From NCBI GenBank assembly GCA_013696965.1, contig JACCXN010000057.1, positions 224,216 through 288,215 of the forward strand: DNA of 64,000 nucleotides, given 5' to 3'. This document shows positions 27,562 to 36,537 of this stretch, piece after piece. A model generated the notes under the pieces. That model worked only from the letters and a program-made list of their open reading frames with translations. It did not search any database and was not told the origin of the DNA. Every line of letters begins with the position of its first letter. The stretch's first letter is position 1. Source of the stretch: Bacteroidota bacterium. Lineage in GTDB: Bacteria; Bacteroidota; Bacteroidia; JACCXN01. Made by a program: the position numbers and the translations under genes.

Positions 27562-28290
27562 ATGACAGTAACTCCATATAAGGATAATAACCTCGGAAAA
27601 AAGCAGCAGGTAACTGCAATGTTCAATAATATCGCCCCTAAATATGATTTTTTAAATCATTTTTTATCCCTTGGCATAGATATTTTATGGAGAAAAAAAG
27701 CAATAAGATTGCTTAAAAAACATCAACCAGCACCAAGATATATTTTAGATATAGCAACTGGAACAGGTGATTTTGCCCTGGAAGCACTTGCTCTCAATCC
27801 TGAAAAAATTACCGGACTTGATGTTTCTGAAGGAATGTTGTTAGTTGGAAGAGAAAAAATAAAACGGAAAAACCTTCAGAATAAAATTGAGTTAATATTG
27901 GGTGATTCCGAAAATTTACCCTTTGATGAAAAAACGTATGATGCAATAACCGTAGGTTTTGGTGTTAGAAATTTTGAAAATCTAAACAAAGGCTTATACG
28001 AAATGTACCGGGTGTTAAGCAGTGGAGGGATGTTAGTGGTTTTGGAATTCTCCAAACCAGTCAAATTTCCTGTTAAGCAGATTTATAATTTATATTTTAT
28101 GCAAGTACTTCCTCTAATTGGAAATTTAATTTCAAAGGATAATTGTGCCTATACATATTTGCCAGAATCTGTTAATGCTTTTCCTGATGGTAAGGAATTT
28201 TTAGACATATTAGAAAAAAACGGATTTAAAGAAACTAAGTGTATTCCTCTTTTCTTTGGCATTGCAAGCATTTATACCGGAAAAAAATAA
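27562..28290 (+). CDS. ubiE: Demethylmenaquinone methyltransferase
   Basis: A 242-residue SAM-dependent C-methyltransferase, the last step of menaquinone synthesis in Bacteroidota (also called menG). Signatures are VTAMFNNIAPKYDFLNHFLS, LGIDILWRKKAIRLL, motif I ILDIATGTGDFALEAL, YDAITVGFGVRNFENLNKGL, and SGGMLVVLEFSKP with YTYLPESVNAFPDG near the end. It sits directly upstream of porT, an arrangement recurrent in Bacteroidota. Confidence 0.96.
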   Translation: MTVTPYKDNNLGKKQQVTAMFNNIAPKYDFLNHFLSLGIDILWRKKAIRLLKKHQPAPRYILDIATGTGDFALEALALNPEKITGLDVSEGMLLVGREKIKRKNLQNKIELILGDSENLPFDEKTYDAITVGFGVRNFENLNKGLYEMYRVLSSGGMLVVLEFSKPVKFPVKQIYNLYFMQVLPLIGNLISKDNCAYTYLPESVNAFPDGKEFLDILEKNGFKETKCIPLFFGIASIYTGKK

Positions 28291-28326
28291 ATGTTGTATC
28301 TTAGATAAAGAATAAAAATAAAAATA

Positions 28327-29046
28327 TTGAAACCGGAAACTATTTTATTTTTAATATTTAGCCTTTTAATAGGTAGCCAAAATACCTATGCCCAAAAGAA
28401 AAAGATTGAAAACCTTCCAAAGTTCGATCGGAAAAAGATGCATTTCGGTTTTTCAATCGGAATAAATTCATCCGATTTCGTTGTTGATCGAATGCCTGAT
28501 TATCAGAATTACGATAGTCTTAGAGTAATTGAATCCCAAGCGAAGACAGGTTTTAACTTAGGAATCATTGCCGATTACCATTTAACACCAGTTCTTAACC
28601 TTCGTTTTATTCCTGCCTTATCCTTTGCTCAACGTAATCTTGAATATACTTTTGCAAGCCAAAACAATGGTTCCTATAACCGTGTTATCAAACCCGTTGA
28701 ATCAACCTTTTTGGATTTCCCACTTTCCATTAAATACCGTTCAGCCAGGCTTAATAATTTTGCAGCTTATGTAGTTGGAGGGGCTAAATATAGTATAGAT
28801 CTTGCCTCTCAAAAAGATGTTACGGGAGTATTTGGTGAAGAAATCGTTAAATTATCAAGACAAGATTATTCCTTTGAAGTTGGAGTTGGTTTTGATTTTT
28901 TTCTCGAATATTTTAAATTCTCACCTGAAATTAAATTATCCTTTGGTTTACCCAATTTAATTATCAGGGATGGTGGTATATATTCGGATCCGATCAAAAA
29001 ACTCACTTCACGGATTGTCTTAATTTCTTTCCATTTTGAAGGATGA
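28327..29046 (+). CDS. porT: PorT-like outer-membrane protein, type IX secretion
   Basis: A 239-residue outer-membrane beta-barrel of the PorT family, a component required for T9SS in Porphyromonas and Flavobacterium. Signal peptide (about 1-22, ending NTYAQKKK), then HFGFSIGINSSDFVVDRM, FNLGIIADYHLTPVLNLRFI, STFLDFPLSIKYRS, YVVGGAKYSIDLAS and a terminal strand VLISFHFEG. It starts at TTG 28327, 37 bases after ubiE; the ubiE-porT order supports the call over a generic porin family. It agrees with the T9SS cargo and PorP/SprF protein elsewhere in the window. Confidence 0.85.
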   Translation: MKPETILFLIFSLLIGSQNTYAQKKKIENLPKFDRKKMHFGFSIGINSSDFVVDRMPDYQNYDSLRVIESQAKTGFNLGIIADYHLTPVLNLRFIPALSFAQRNLEYTFASQNNGSYNRVIKPVESTFLDFPLSIKYRSARLNNFAAYVVGGAKYSIDLASQKDVTGVFGEEIVKLSRQDYSFEVGVGFDFFLEYFKFSPEIKLSFGLPNLIIRDGGIYSDPIKKLTSRIVLISFHFEG

Positions 29047-29172
29047 TTTTTAATCAACAGTTCAATAATTATTAAAATTTTCTGTTTTTTTAATGAGGTA
29101 TTGCAAGTACTTTACTTTAAATAATGGCATTCAGCTTTCAATTTGTAACTTGCGCGCCAATAGTTTAAAATA

Positions 29173-30717
29173 ATGCAAAAAGAACTTAATTTAGTTGTAT
29201 CCCCGGAAAATTCTACTGATACTAAATATTTAATAGGAGTTGTGGCAGAAATGCTTCAGGTAGAAGTTGTGGACGTTTCTTTTGTAAAAATTTTAAAAAG
29301 ATCAATTGATGCACGTTCCAGAAATGTAAAAATTCAGCTAAGAGTATTGGCTTTTGTAAAAGAACCTGAACCACAGGAAACAATACCTGGAATAAAATAT
29401 GAGGATGTAAGAAAAAAAACACCTGTAATTATTATTGGCGCTGGTCCTGCCGGTTTATTCGCTGCATTAAAATTAATTGAAAGAGGTTTTAAGCCGGTAA
29501 TATTAGAAAGAGGAAAGAATGTAAGGGAGCGAAGACGGGATTTGGCAGCTTTAAATAAACAACATATTGTAAATCCAGATTCTAATTATTGTTTTGGTGA
29601 AGGTGGTGCAGGTACTTATTCTGACGGAAAATTATATACACGTTCAACAAAAAGAGGAGATGTACAGGATATTTTAAATACCCTTGTATTTCATGGTGCA
29701 AATGCTGATATATTGATTGATTCTCACCCTCACATTGGAACTAACAAGTTACCTTCAATAATTGTTTCAATTAGAGAATCCATAATTAATGCAGGTGGTG
29801 AAGTACATTTCAATACCAGGGTTACTGATTTTATCATTAATAAGGGAAATTTTGAAGGAGTAACTGACAATAACCAGAATGAATTCAGGGCAAAAGGATG
29901 TATTTTAGCAACTGGGCATTCAGCACGTGATATTTTCAGGCTTCTTTATGCAAAAGAAATCCTGATTGAAGCCAAGCCATTTGCAATGGGAGTTAGAATC
30001 GAGCATCCTCAACATATTATTGATTCTATCCAGTATCATTGCAATACAAGAAGTGAGTTTCTACCTCCTGCTTCCTATAATTTAGTTCAACAAGTAAAAG
30101 ACAGGGGAGTTTATTCATTTTGCATGTGTCCTGGAGGAATTATTGCTCCCTGTGCTACTAGTGATGAGGAAGTTGTAACAAATGGATGGTCTCCCTCTAA
30201 ACGGAATAACCCTTATGCTAATTCAGGAATTGTTGTTTCTGTTGAACCAGATGATTTAAGGGCTTTTTCATATGCCGGGGTCTTTGCAGGACTTCAATAC
30301 CAACAAGAATATGAGAAAATGGCATTTACTGCAGGAGGAAAAACCCAAACAGCTCCTGCACAAAGGCTTGAGGATTTTGTAAAAAACAAATTATCTAAGG
30401 ATTTACCAAGTTGTTCCTATCAACCCGGAATTATTTCTGCACCACTTCATCAGCTGCTTCCTGAACCCATAAGATATAGGTTACAAGAAGGGTTTAAAGC
30501 ATTTGGCGCTAAAATGAAAGGTTATTATACTAATGAAGCTGTTATTGTTGGGGTTGAATCGCGGACATCCTCTCCCATACGCATTCCTCGTGATAAGCTA
30601 ACATTGGAACATCCTCAAATAAAAGGATTATATCCTTGTGGTGAAGGGGCAGGGTATGCAGGTGGAATCGTTTCTGCTGCCATTGACGGGATAAAATGCG
30701 CAGAAGCAATTCAATGA
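29173..30717 (+). CDS. FAD-dependent dehydrogenase (COG2509 family)
   Basis: A 514-residue flavoprotein of the uncharacterised COG2509 family. A roughly 90-residue N-terminal domain (ELNLVVSPENSTDTKYLIGV to RVLAFVKEP) precedes the Rossmann motif PVIIIGAGPAGLFAALKLIE, then CFGEGGAGTYSDGKLYTRST, PFAMGVRIEHPQHIIDSIQY and a C-terminal NAD/FAD ending LYPCGEGAGYAGGIVSAAID. The family occurs in many bacteria with no proven substrate. It is monocistronic and convergent with the SpoU gene. Confidence 0.88.
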   Translation: MQKELNLVVSPENSTDTKYLIGVVAEMLQVEVVDVSFVKILKRSIDARSRNVKIQLRVLAFVKEPEPQETIPGIKYEDVRKKTPVIIIGAGPAGLFAALKLIERGFKPVILERGKNVRERRRDLAALNKQHIVNPDSNYCFGEGGAGTYSDGKLYTRSTKRGDVQDILNTLVFHGANADILIDSHPHIGTNKLPSIIVSIRESIINAGGEVHFNTRVTDFIINKGNFEGVTDNNQNEFRAKGCILATGHSARDIFRLLYAKEILIEAKPFAMGVRIEHPQHIIDSIQYHCNTRSEFLPPASYNLVQQVKDRGVYSFCMCPGGIIAPCATSDEEVVTNGWSPSKRNNPYANSGIVVSVEPDDLRAFSYAGVFAGLQYQQEYEKMAFTAGGKTQTAPAQRLEDFVKNKLSKDLPSCSYQPGIISAPLHQLLPEPIRYRLQEGFKAFGAKMKGYYTNEAVIVGVESRTSSPIRIPRDKLTLEHPQIKGLYPCGEGAGYAGGIVSAAIDGIKCAEAIQ

Positions 30718-30729
30718 TTTGTATGGTTT

Positions 30730-31506
30730 TTAACTATTTGTATTTCTCACAAACTCTGAGCAAATTACAGCTGCAGCTGTTGAAACGTTTAAAGACTCAG
30801 CATTTCCATAGGAAGGTATTTTTATTTTGTGAGTAATAAATGGAAGGAGTTGGTTTGAAATTCCTTTTGATTCATTTCCCAAAAGTATTATTCCCCATTT
30901 CATTAATTTAACCTTATAAATATTTTCACCATTTAATAAAGCCCCATATACTGGCAAACTTAAATGCTTTGAAATATTTCCTTCCAATACAAATTCCAGA
31001 TCCTGATAAAAAATATTAATACGGGAAACAGAACCCATTGTAGCTTGAATAACTTTTGGATTAAAAACATCTACAGAATTTTTTGAGCAAATAATGTTTT
31101 CAATTCCAAACCAATCCGCTATCCTTATAATTGTCCCTAAATTGCCCGGGTCTTTAACTTCATCCAACATTAAAGTGAGTTTTCCTGTTAATGTTTCTAA
31201 CTGGAATATTGGTGAGGGCTTTGCAACCACCATCAAAACTTCATTTGCAGTTGAAAGCGAACTTATTCTTTCCAATTCCTTGTCAGATATTTCAAAAGTA
31301 GAATCCACTAAATCATTTCTTTGAGCTAAAAGATAATTATTCTGATCAAGCCACGTTTTTTTCGCGTAGATTGAATGAATTGTTAAGGGTGAATTTAAAA
31401 TTTCAGAAACAATTTTAGTTCCTTCTGTAAGAAACAAATTAGATTCATCCCTGAATTTTTTTATTTTCAGAGAGTTAATTAGTTTGATTTGATTTTTTGA
31501 CAGCAT
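30730..31506 (-). CDS. SpoU-family RNA 2'-O-methyltransferase
   Basis: About 258 residues, a TrmH/RlmB-type SPOUT methyltransferase. A substrate-binding N-domain (SLKIKKFRDESNLFLTEGTK) precedes the knotted SAM domain with motif 1 LMLDEVKDPGNLGTIIRIAD, motif 2 IILLGNESKGISNQLL and motif 3 IPSYGNAESLNVSTAAAVIC. The target, probably a ribose in 23S rRNA or tRNA, cannot be told from the sequence. The ATG at 31506 is preferred to the adjacent TTG. It is divergent from tamL, an arrangement I know from other Bacteroidota. Confidence 0.9.
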   Translation of the reverse strand: MLSKNQIKLINSLKIKKFRDESNLFLTEGTKIVSEILNSPLTIHSIYAKKTWLDQNNYLLAQRNDLVDSTFEISDKELERISSLSTANEVLMVVAKPSPIFQLETLTGKLTLMLDEVKDPGNLGTIIRIADWFGIENIICSKNSVDVFNPKVIQATMGSVSRINIFYQDLEFVLEGNISKHLSLPVYGALLNGENIYKVKLMKWGIILLGNESKGISNQLLPFITHKIKIPSYGNAESLNVSTAAAVICSEFVRNTNS

Positions 31507-31528
31507 CAACTATATAGCTTGAAATTTG

Positions 31529-31536
31529 TAGATTTG
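31529..31536 (+). promoter_or_regulatory. Candidate -7 element (TAGATTTG) upstream of tamL
   Basis: Exact TAnnTTTG match, 42 bases before the TTG start at 31579, in the short divergent gap with the SpoU gene. No -33 box was identified. Confidence 0.4.
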
Positions 31537-31578
31537 CCAAAAATAATAAAAGGAATTGAACAGAAAATTTAAACCTGC

Positions 31579-34050
31579 TTGAATATTAAATTGAAATCTC
31601 AAAAGCTATTTTTTTTCCTTTTATCCCTAATAATTACTTTCAGTGCCTGTAATCCCACACGCAGAGTGCCGGAGAATCAATACCTGCTTGTTTCCAATAC
31701 AATTAAAGTTGATAAGCAAGGAGTTGAACGCGAAAGCTTAAGACAGGTAATAAAGCAGAAACCCAATAGGAAAATTTTAGGCGTTTTTCGATTTCATCTA
31801 ACCATGTTTAACTTCGTAGATCCTATAAAGGCTAAAAGGGAAAAAGATAAAAAAATTGAAAAACGAAAAGAAAAAAATAAAAAAAGGGATGCTAAGGGGA
31901 AATCCCTAAAAAGTATGGAATTTCAAACAGTCAGAGAATGGCTTATGAATATTGGTGAAGCTCCTGTTTTACTCGATAGCAATCAAACGCTCACTTCCAA
32001 TAAACAACTTCATTTGTCCTTAGTTAAAAAAGGATATTTTAATAATACTGTTTCCGATTCTACTGTTTTTAAAAATAAGAAAGCACATGTTATATATAGT
32101 ATTTTAACGGGAATACCTTACAAACTCGAAAAAATCACCTACACCATACCTGATCCTAAACTAGCTCAGTATGTGGTGGAGGATGCAAAAAAAGCTTCTT
32201 TGTTTAAATTAGGGGAGAATTATGATGAGGAAACAATTATTAAGGAAAGAGAAAGAATTGTTAAGGTACTTCAAAATCTCGGTTATTTTTATTTTGTAAA
32301 GGAGTTTATTCATTTTAAAATAGATACAAGTCTTGGCAATAAAATGGTACATATTGATCTGGAAATAAAAAACAGGGAAGTTAAATTGCCGGAAAATGAT
32401 TCCATTGTTGAAGCAAAGCATAAGCAGTATTATATCAATGATATTTATGTTTACACTGCATTTAATCCTCGAAATCCAGATAAAGAACTCCCGGACACTC
32501 TGCTGGTTAATGATTTTCGGTTTGTGTATAAAAATGAACTTAAATACAAGCCAAATATAATTACACAAAGAATATTTATTAAACCAGGAGAGTATTATCA
32601 GCTCAAAAATTTAGAAGAAACCTACAAAAAAATGGCGGATTTGAAATCATTCAAATTCATAAATATTCAATTTAAAGACGAAGATAATGATCCGGATAAT
32701 AAATTAATAAACTGCCACATTATGCTTTCTCCAGTGGTAAAACAATCTTTTAATTTTGAAACTGAAGGCACAAACAGGGGGGTTAATTTGGGTATAGCGG
32801 GAAATATTGTTTATACAAATAATAACCCATTTAAAGGAGCTGAAAATATTGAAATAAGGTTAAGGGGAGGCCTGGAGAGTCAGCAGACCAGTGCTCAAAT
32901 GGAGGGAGTATTGGATGATATTGATCCAAATTTGGTGTTCTTTAATACAAAGGAATTTGGTCCGGAAATAACATTGAACATCCCTAAATTTCTTCTGCCA
33001 ATAAGGCCAGAAAGGTTTTCCAAATATTTTACACCCAAAACTACAATTACCTCTTCCTATAACTACCAGGACAGGCCGGATTTGACAAGAAGAATAATTA
33101 ACTTTTCATTTGGTTACAATTGGAAAGAATCACCAACAAAAACACATTTTGTTTTTCCTGCTGATATTAATATTGTAAATATAAATCCAAAACCAACTCT
33201 TGCCGATTTTTTTGAAACCCTAAATAATCCATTTATTGAAAGGAGTTTTACTCCCCATGCAACCATTGGTTCAAGATATACCTTTATTTATAACAATCAG
33301 ATTCAAAAGCAAAGAGGGAAATTTATGTATTTCAGGGGATCGGTAGAGGGGGCTGGTAACCTTTTACGTTTAGGTTATAAATTAGCACAGGCTGATACAA
33401 ATGAATTCGGAAGTTATGAAATTATTCCCGGCACTCCTTTTTCTCAATATGTTAAACTTGATGCTGATTTTAGATTTTATAAGATTTTGAACCCTAAAAG
33501 TAATTATGTTGCTCGAACCGCAATTGGAATTGGTAAGCCTTTGAGTAATTTAAATGTACTTCCTCTGGAAAAAAGTTATTTCGGTGGCGGTTCAAACAGC
33601 ATTAGAGCATGGGCTGCGCGTTCTTTGGGTCCAGGATCTTATAATGATACAAGTAGTTTTAATACATTGAGAATTGGTGATATTAGCCTAGAAGCCAATT
33701 TAGAATACAGGTTTGATATATATAAATTTTTTGAAGGGGCATTTTTTGTTGATGCTGGCAATATCTGGTTATTTAATGAAGATCCAGACAGGCCAGGAGG
33801 AAATTTTGAATTCAATAGATTTTTGGATCAAATTGCAATTGGTACAGGGATGGGATTAAGGCTTGATTTTTCGTTTTTTGTTTTTCGTCTTGATCTTGGG
33901 ATTAAGGTAAGAGATCCAATGATTATTGGACAGGATAAATGGGTAATTACCCATATTCTTGATAAACAATGGAAGCAGGATAATTTATCCTTTAACCAGG
34001 GTAGGCGATATTTTACAAATTTAAACTTTGGAATAGGATACCCTTTTTAA
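31579..34050 (+). CDS. tamL: TamL-type Omp85 lipoprotein (BamA/TamA family)
   Basis: An 823-residue outer-membrane assembly protein. It has a signal peptide with lipobox FSAC (Cys24), so it is a lipoprotein as in Bacteroidota TamL and unlike BamA. A lysine-rich insert lies at about 75-105, then POTRA-like domains (for example FKLGENYDEETIIKERERIV and FIKPGEYYQLKNLEETYKKM). The Omp85 barrel (about 400-823) has YFGGGSNSIRAWAARSLGPG, which contains the conserved RxW-type lid motif, and VFFNTKEFGPEITLNIPKFL. It ends in a C-terminal phenylalanine (FGIGYPF), the barrel-assembly signal. It starts at TTG 31579. TamL probably helps insert surface proteins, possibly with TamB. Confidence 0.88.
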   Translation: MNIKLKSQKLFFFLLSLIITFSACNPTRRVPENQYLLVSNTIKVDKQGVERESLRQVIKQKPNRKILGVFRFHLTMFNFVDPIKAKREKDKKIEKRKEKNKKRDAKGKSLKSMEFQTVREWLMNIGEAPVLLDSNQTLTSNKQLHLSLVKKGYFNNTVSDSTVFKNKKAHVIYSILTGIPYKLEKITYTIPDPKLAQYVVEDAKKASLFKLGENYDEETIIKERERIVKVLQNLGYFYFVKEFIHFKIDTSLGNKMVHIDLEIKNREVKLPENDSIVEAKHKQYYINDIYVYTAFNPRNPDKELPDTLLVNDFRFVYKNELKYKPNIITQRIFIKPGEYYQLKNLEETYKKMADLKSFKFINIQFKDEDNDPDNKLINCHIMLSPVVKQSFNFETEGTNRGVNLGIAGNIVYTNNNPFKGAENIEIRLRGGLESQQTSAQMEGVLDDIDPNLVFFNTKEFGPEITLNIPKFLLPIRPERFSKYFTPKTTITSSYNYQDRPDLTRRIINFSFGYNWKESPTKTHFVFPADINIVNINPKPTLADFFETLNNPFIERSFTPHATIGSRYTFIYNNQIQKQRGKFMYFRGSVEGAGNLLRLGYKLAQADTNEFGSYEIIPGTPFSQYVKLDADFRFYKILNPKSNYVARTAIGIGKPLSNLNVLPLEKSYFGGGSNSIRAWAARSLGPGSYNDTSSFNTLRIGDISLEANLEYRFDIYKFFEGAFFVDAGNIWLFNEDPDRPGGNFEFNRFLDQIAIGTGMGLRLDFSFFVFRLDLGIKVRDPMIIGQDKWVITHILDKQWKQDNLSFNQGRRYFTNLNFGIGYPF

Positions 34051-34125
34051 TTTCCCTTTTTTGCCTTATTAAAACATAGCAAAAAATCATTGTAATTATT
34101 GCTACTTTAAATATTATTTATTTTT

Positions 34126-34133
34126 TAGCTTTG
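34126..34133 (+). promoter_or_regulatory. Candidate -7 element (TAGCTTTG) upstream of the aldolase gene
   Basis: Exact TAnnTTTG match followed by CAC, 22 bases before the ATG. A TTG lies 24 bases upstream of it (34099-34101), slightly farther than the usual spacing. Confidence 0.5.
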
Positions 34134-34154
34134 CACTTCTAAAATTTTAAGCAG

Positions 34155-35213
34155 ATGGATAAAAATAGAATAGTAGAATTATTGGGAACTGATGCAGATA
34201 GTCTGCTGAACCATTCGTGTAGAACAATTTCAAAAGATTTAATAGCAACTCCCGGAGCCGATTTTATTGACAGAGCCTTTAGAGATACTAACAGGAGCCC
34301 ACAGGTTTTACGTAATCTCCAGGCAATATACAATCATGGAAGACTAGCGGGAACAGGATATGTTAGCATTTTGCCTGTTGATCAGGGTATTGAGCATTCT
34401 GCAGGATCTGCATTTGCTCCAAATCCAATATATTTCGATCCGGAAAACATTATTAAACTGGCTATAGAGGGAGGTTGTAATGCAGTTGCTTCAACCTTTG
34501 GTGTATTGGCAAATAATTCAAGAAAATATGCGCACAAAATCCCTTTTATTGTAAAAATAAATCACAATGAATTGCTTTCCTACCCCAATAAATATGACCA
34601 AATAATGTTTGGAAGTGTGGATGAGGCTTGGAATCTGGGAGCAGCTGCCGTGGGAGCAACAATTTATTTTGGATCTGAGGAATCTTCCCGTCAAATAGTT
34701 GAAGTGGCTCAAGCCTTTGAAAGAGCCCATGAATTGGGAATGGCTACCATATTATGGTGTTACCTAAGAAACAACGGATTTAAAAAAGATGGCGTTGATT
34801 ATCATGGCGCTACTGATATCACTGCTCAGGCTAATCATTTAGGTGTTACCATTCAAGCAGATATAATTAAACAAAAATTACCGGTAAATAATGGTGGATA
34901 CAATGCTATTAATTTCGGGAAAACACATAAAAAAATATACGATGAACTTACAACTGACCATCCTATAGATCTTTGCCGTTACCAGGTTGCAAACTGTTAC
35001 ATGGGAAAAATTGGTTTAATAAATTCCGGTGGAGAATCAAAAGGAAGTTCAGATCTTTCTGAGGCAGTAACAACTGCAGTGATAAATAAAAGAGCGGGTG
35101 GTCAAGGATTAATATCAGGGCGTAAAGCATTTCAGAAGCCTATAAAGGATGGAATAGAGCTTTTAAATGCAGTGCAGGACGTTTATTTGGATAAACAAAT
35201 TGATTTGGCTTAA
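34155..35213 (+). CDS. fbaB: Class I fructose-bisphosphate aldolase
   Basis: A 352-residue DhnA/FbaB-type aldolase, cleaving fructose-1,6-bisphosphate to DHAP and glyceraldehyde-3-phosphate by a Schiff-base mechanism. [72 protein letters not shown] and [20 protein letters not shown] are typical of the family. It contributes to glycolysis and gluconeogenesis. It precedes accD by 27 bases and is possibly cotranscribed. Confidence 0.92.
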   Translation: MDKNRIVELLGTDADSLLNHSCRTISKDLIATPGADFIDRAFRDTNRSPQVLRNLQAIYNHGRLAGTGYVSILPVDQGIEHSAGSAFAPNPIYFDPENIIKLAIEGGCNAVASTFGVLANNSRKYAHKIPFIVKINHNELLSYPNKYDQIMFGSVDEAWNLGAAAVGATIYFGSEESSRQIVEVAQAFERAHELGMATILWCYLRNNGFKKDGVDYHGATDITAQANHLGVTIQADIIKQKLPVNNGGYNAINFGKTHKKIYDELTTDHPIDLCRYQVANCYMGKIGLINSGGESKGSSDLSEAVTTAVINKRAGGQGLISGRKAFQKPIKDGIELLNAVQDVYLDKQIDLA

Positions 35214-35240
35214 TTAACTAGAATAAAAACCGAATAAAAA

Positions 35241-36080
35241 ATGGGATGGTTTAAAAGAATAAAAGAAGGAATTACTACAACCGAAAAGAAAGAAACTCCG
35301 GAAGGATTGTGGTATAAATGTCCGGAATGCAAACAAATTTCTCCTACAAAGGAACATGCTGAGAATCTTTTCGTTTGTTTTAATTGTTCATACCACGAAA
35401 GAATTTCTTCAAAAGATTATTTTAATATTCTCTTTGATAACAACGTATTCACAGAAATTAATGCAGACCTGGTTTCTGCCGATCCACTTAAATTTGAGGA
35501 TACCAAAAAATATACCGATAGAATTGACAGTACAATAAAAAAAACTGGTCTAAAAGACGCTATTCGAACAGGTCATGGAAAAATAAACGGATACAATGCA
35601 ATGATTGCCTGTATGGATTTTGGTTTTATTGGTGGATCAATGGGTTCGGTAATGGGCGAAAAAATTTCACGGGCAATTGATTACTGCATTAAAAACAATA
35701 CTGCATTAATTATTATTTCCAAATCGGGTGGGGCTAGAATGATGGAGGCTGCCTTCTCTCTTATGCAAATGGCAAAAACTTCAGCCAAATTAACTTTACT
35801 TGCTGATGCGCAAATACCTTATATCTCATTGCTTACAGATCCAACAACTGGTGGAATTACAGCATCCTTTGCTATGTTAGGGGATGTTAATATAGCTGAG
35901 CCTGGTGCATTAATAGGTTTTGCAGGTCCAAGGGTTGTAAAAGAAACAATTGGAAAGGATCTTCCAAAAGATTTTCAAACCTCTGAATTCGTTCTTGAAC
36001 ATGGTTTTCTTGATCTTATAGTTCATCGAAAGGAATTAAAAAATAAAATTTCAACTCTTATTAAAATGTTTGAAAATTAA
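35241..36080 (+). CDS. accD: Acetyl-CoA carboxylase carboxyltransferase subunit beta
   Basis: 279 residues. AccD, with AccA, transfers carboxyl from carboxybiotin to acetyl-CoA, the committed step of fatty-acid synthesis. The N-terminal zinc ribbon shows [12 protein letters not shown] and [11 protein letters not shown] (two CxxC pairs). The crotonase-like core shows [60 protein letters not shown] and [15 protein letters not shown] with oxyanion glycines. The length is normal. It is followed closely by the rpsO promoter region. Confidence 0.97.
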   Translation: MGWFKRIKEGITTTEKKETPEGLWYKCPECKQISPTKEHAENLFVCFNCSYHERISSKDYFNILFDNNVFTEINADLVSADPLKFEDTKKYTDRIDSTIKKTGLKDAIRTGHGKINGYNAMIACMDFGFIGGSMGSVMGEKISRAIDYCIKNNTALIIISKSGGARMMEAAFSLMQMAKTSAKLTLLADAQIPYISLLTDPTTGGITASFAMLGDVNIAEPGALIGFAGPRVVKETIGKDLPKDFQTSEFVLEHGFLDLIVHRKELKNKISTLIKMFEN

Positions 36081-36103
36081 TTACGTTTTATCAAAAGTTT
36101 TAA

Positions 36104-36111
36104 TATCTTTG
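36104..36111 (+). promoter_or_regulatory. Candidate -7 element (TATCTTTG) upstream of rpsO
   Basis: TATCTTTGCACCC is a textbook Bacteroidota -7 box, 33 bases before the rpsO ATG. There is no evident -33 TTG. It indicates that rpsO has its own promoter apart from accD. Confidence 0.5.
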
Positions 36112-36143
36112 CACCCTTAATTATTGAAAAAAGCAGAAACTAT

Positions 36144-36413
36144 ATGTATTTAACAACAGAAATTAAACAGGATATTTTTAAAAAACACGGAAAATCTGCT
36201 AAAGATACCGGAACTTCTGAAGGACAAATTGCTCTTTTTACACACAGAATCAATCATCTTACAAATCATCTTAAAGAAAACAAGAAAGATTTTAATACTG
36301 AAAGATCCCTTGTACTACTTGTAGGAAAAAGAAAAGCACTTTTGAATTACCTTAAAAACAATCAGATTGAAAGATACAGAGCTATTTTGAAAGAGCTTAA
36401 CCTGAGAAAATAA
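36144..36413 (+). CDS. rpsO: Ribosomal protein S15
   Basis: An 89-residue 30S protein that binds 16S rRNA early in assembly. The usual pattern is visible: FKKHGKSAKDTGTSEGQIAL, FTHRINHLTNHLKENKKDFN, TERSLVLLVGKRKALLNYLK and the ending ERYRAILKELNLRK. It is followed by a strong terminator and then pnp, the common rpsO-pnp order. Confidence 0.98.
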   Translation: MYLTTEIKQDIFKKHGKSAKDTGTSEGQIALFTHRINHLTNHLKENKKDFNTERSLVLLVGKRKALLNYLKNNQIERYRAILKELNLRK

Positions 36414-36444
36414 GTTAATGTTTCACAAAATAAATAAATAATAA

Positions 36445-36480
36445 TGCAAAAAAGGCAATTGAAAAATTGCCTTTTTTGCA
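36445..36480 (+). terminator. Terminator/attenuator between rpsO and pnp (16-bp perfect stem)
   Basis: Arms 36445-36460 and 36465-36480 are perfectly complementary over 16 bases around a GAAA tetraloop, with a T-run in the distal arm. It lies 58 bases before the pnp start, where many bacteria have an RNase III/PNPase-regulated hairpin, so a role in pnp expression is also possible. Confidence 0.85.
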
Positions 36481-36537
36481 TTATTATACTTATAAAAGAA
36501 GAATAAAAAAAGAGGATATAAACAAAAAGAGAGAAAA

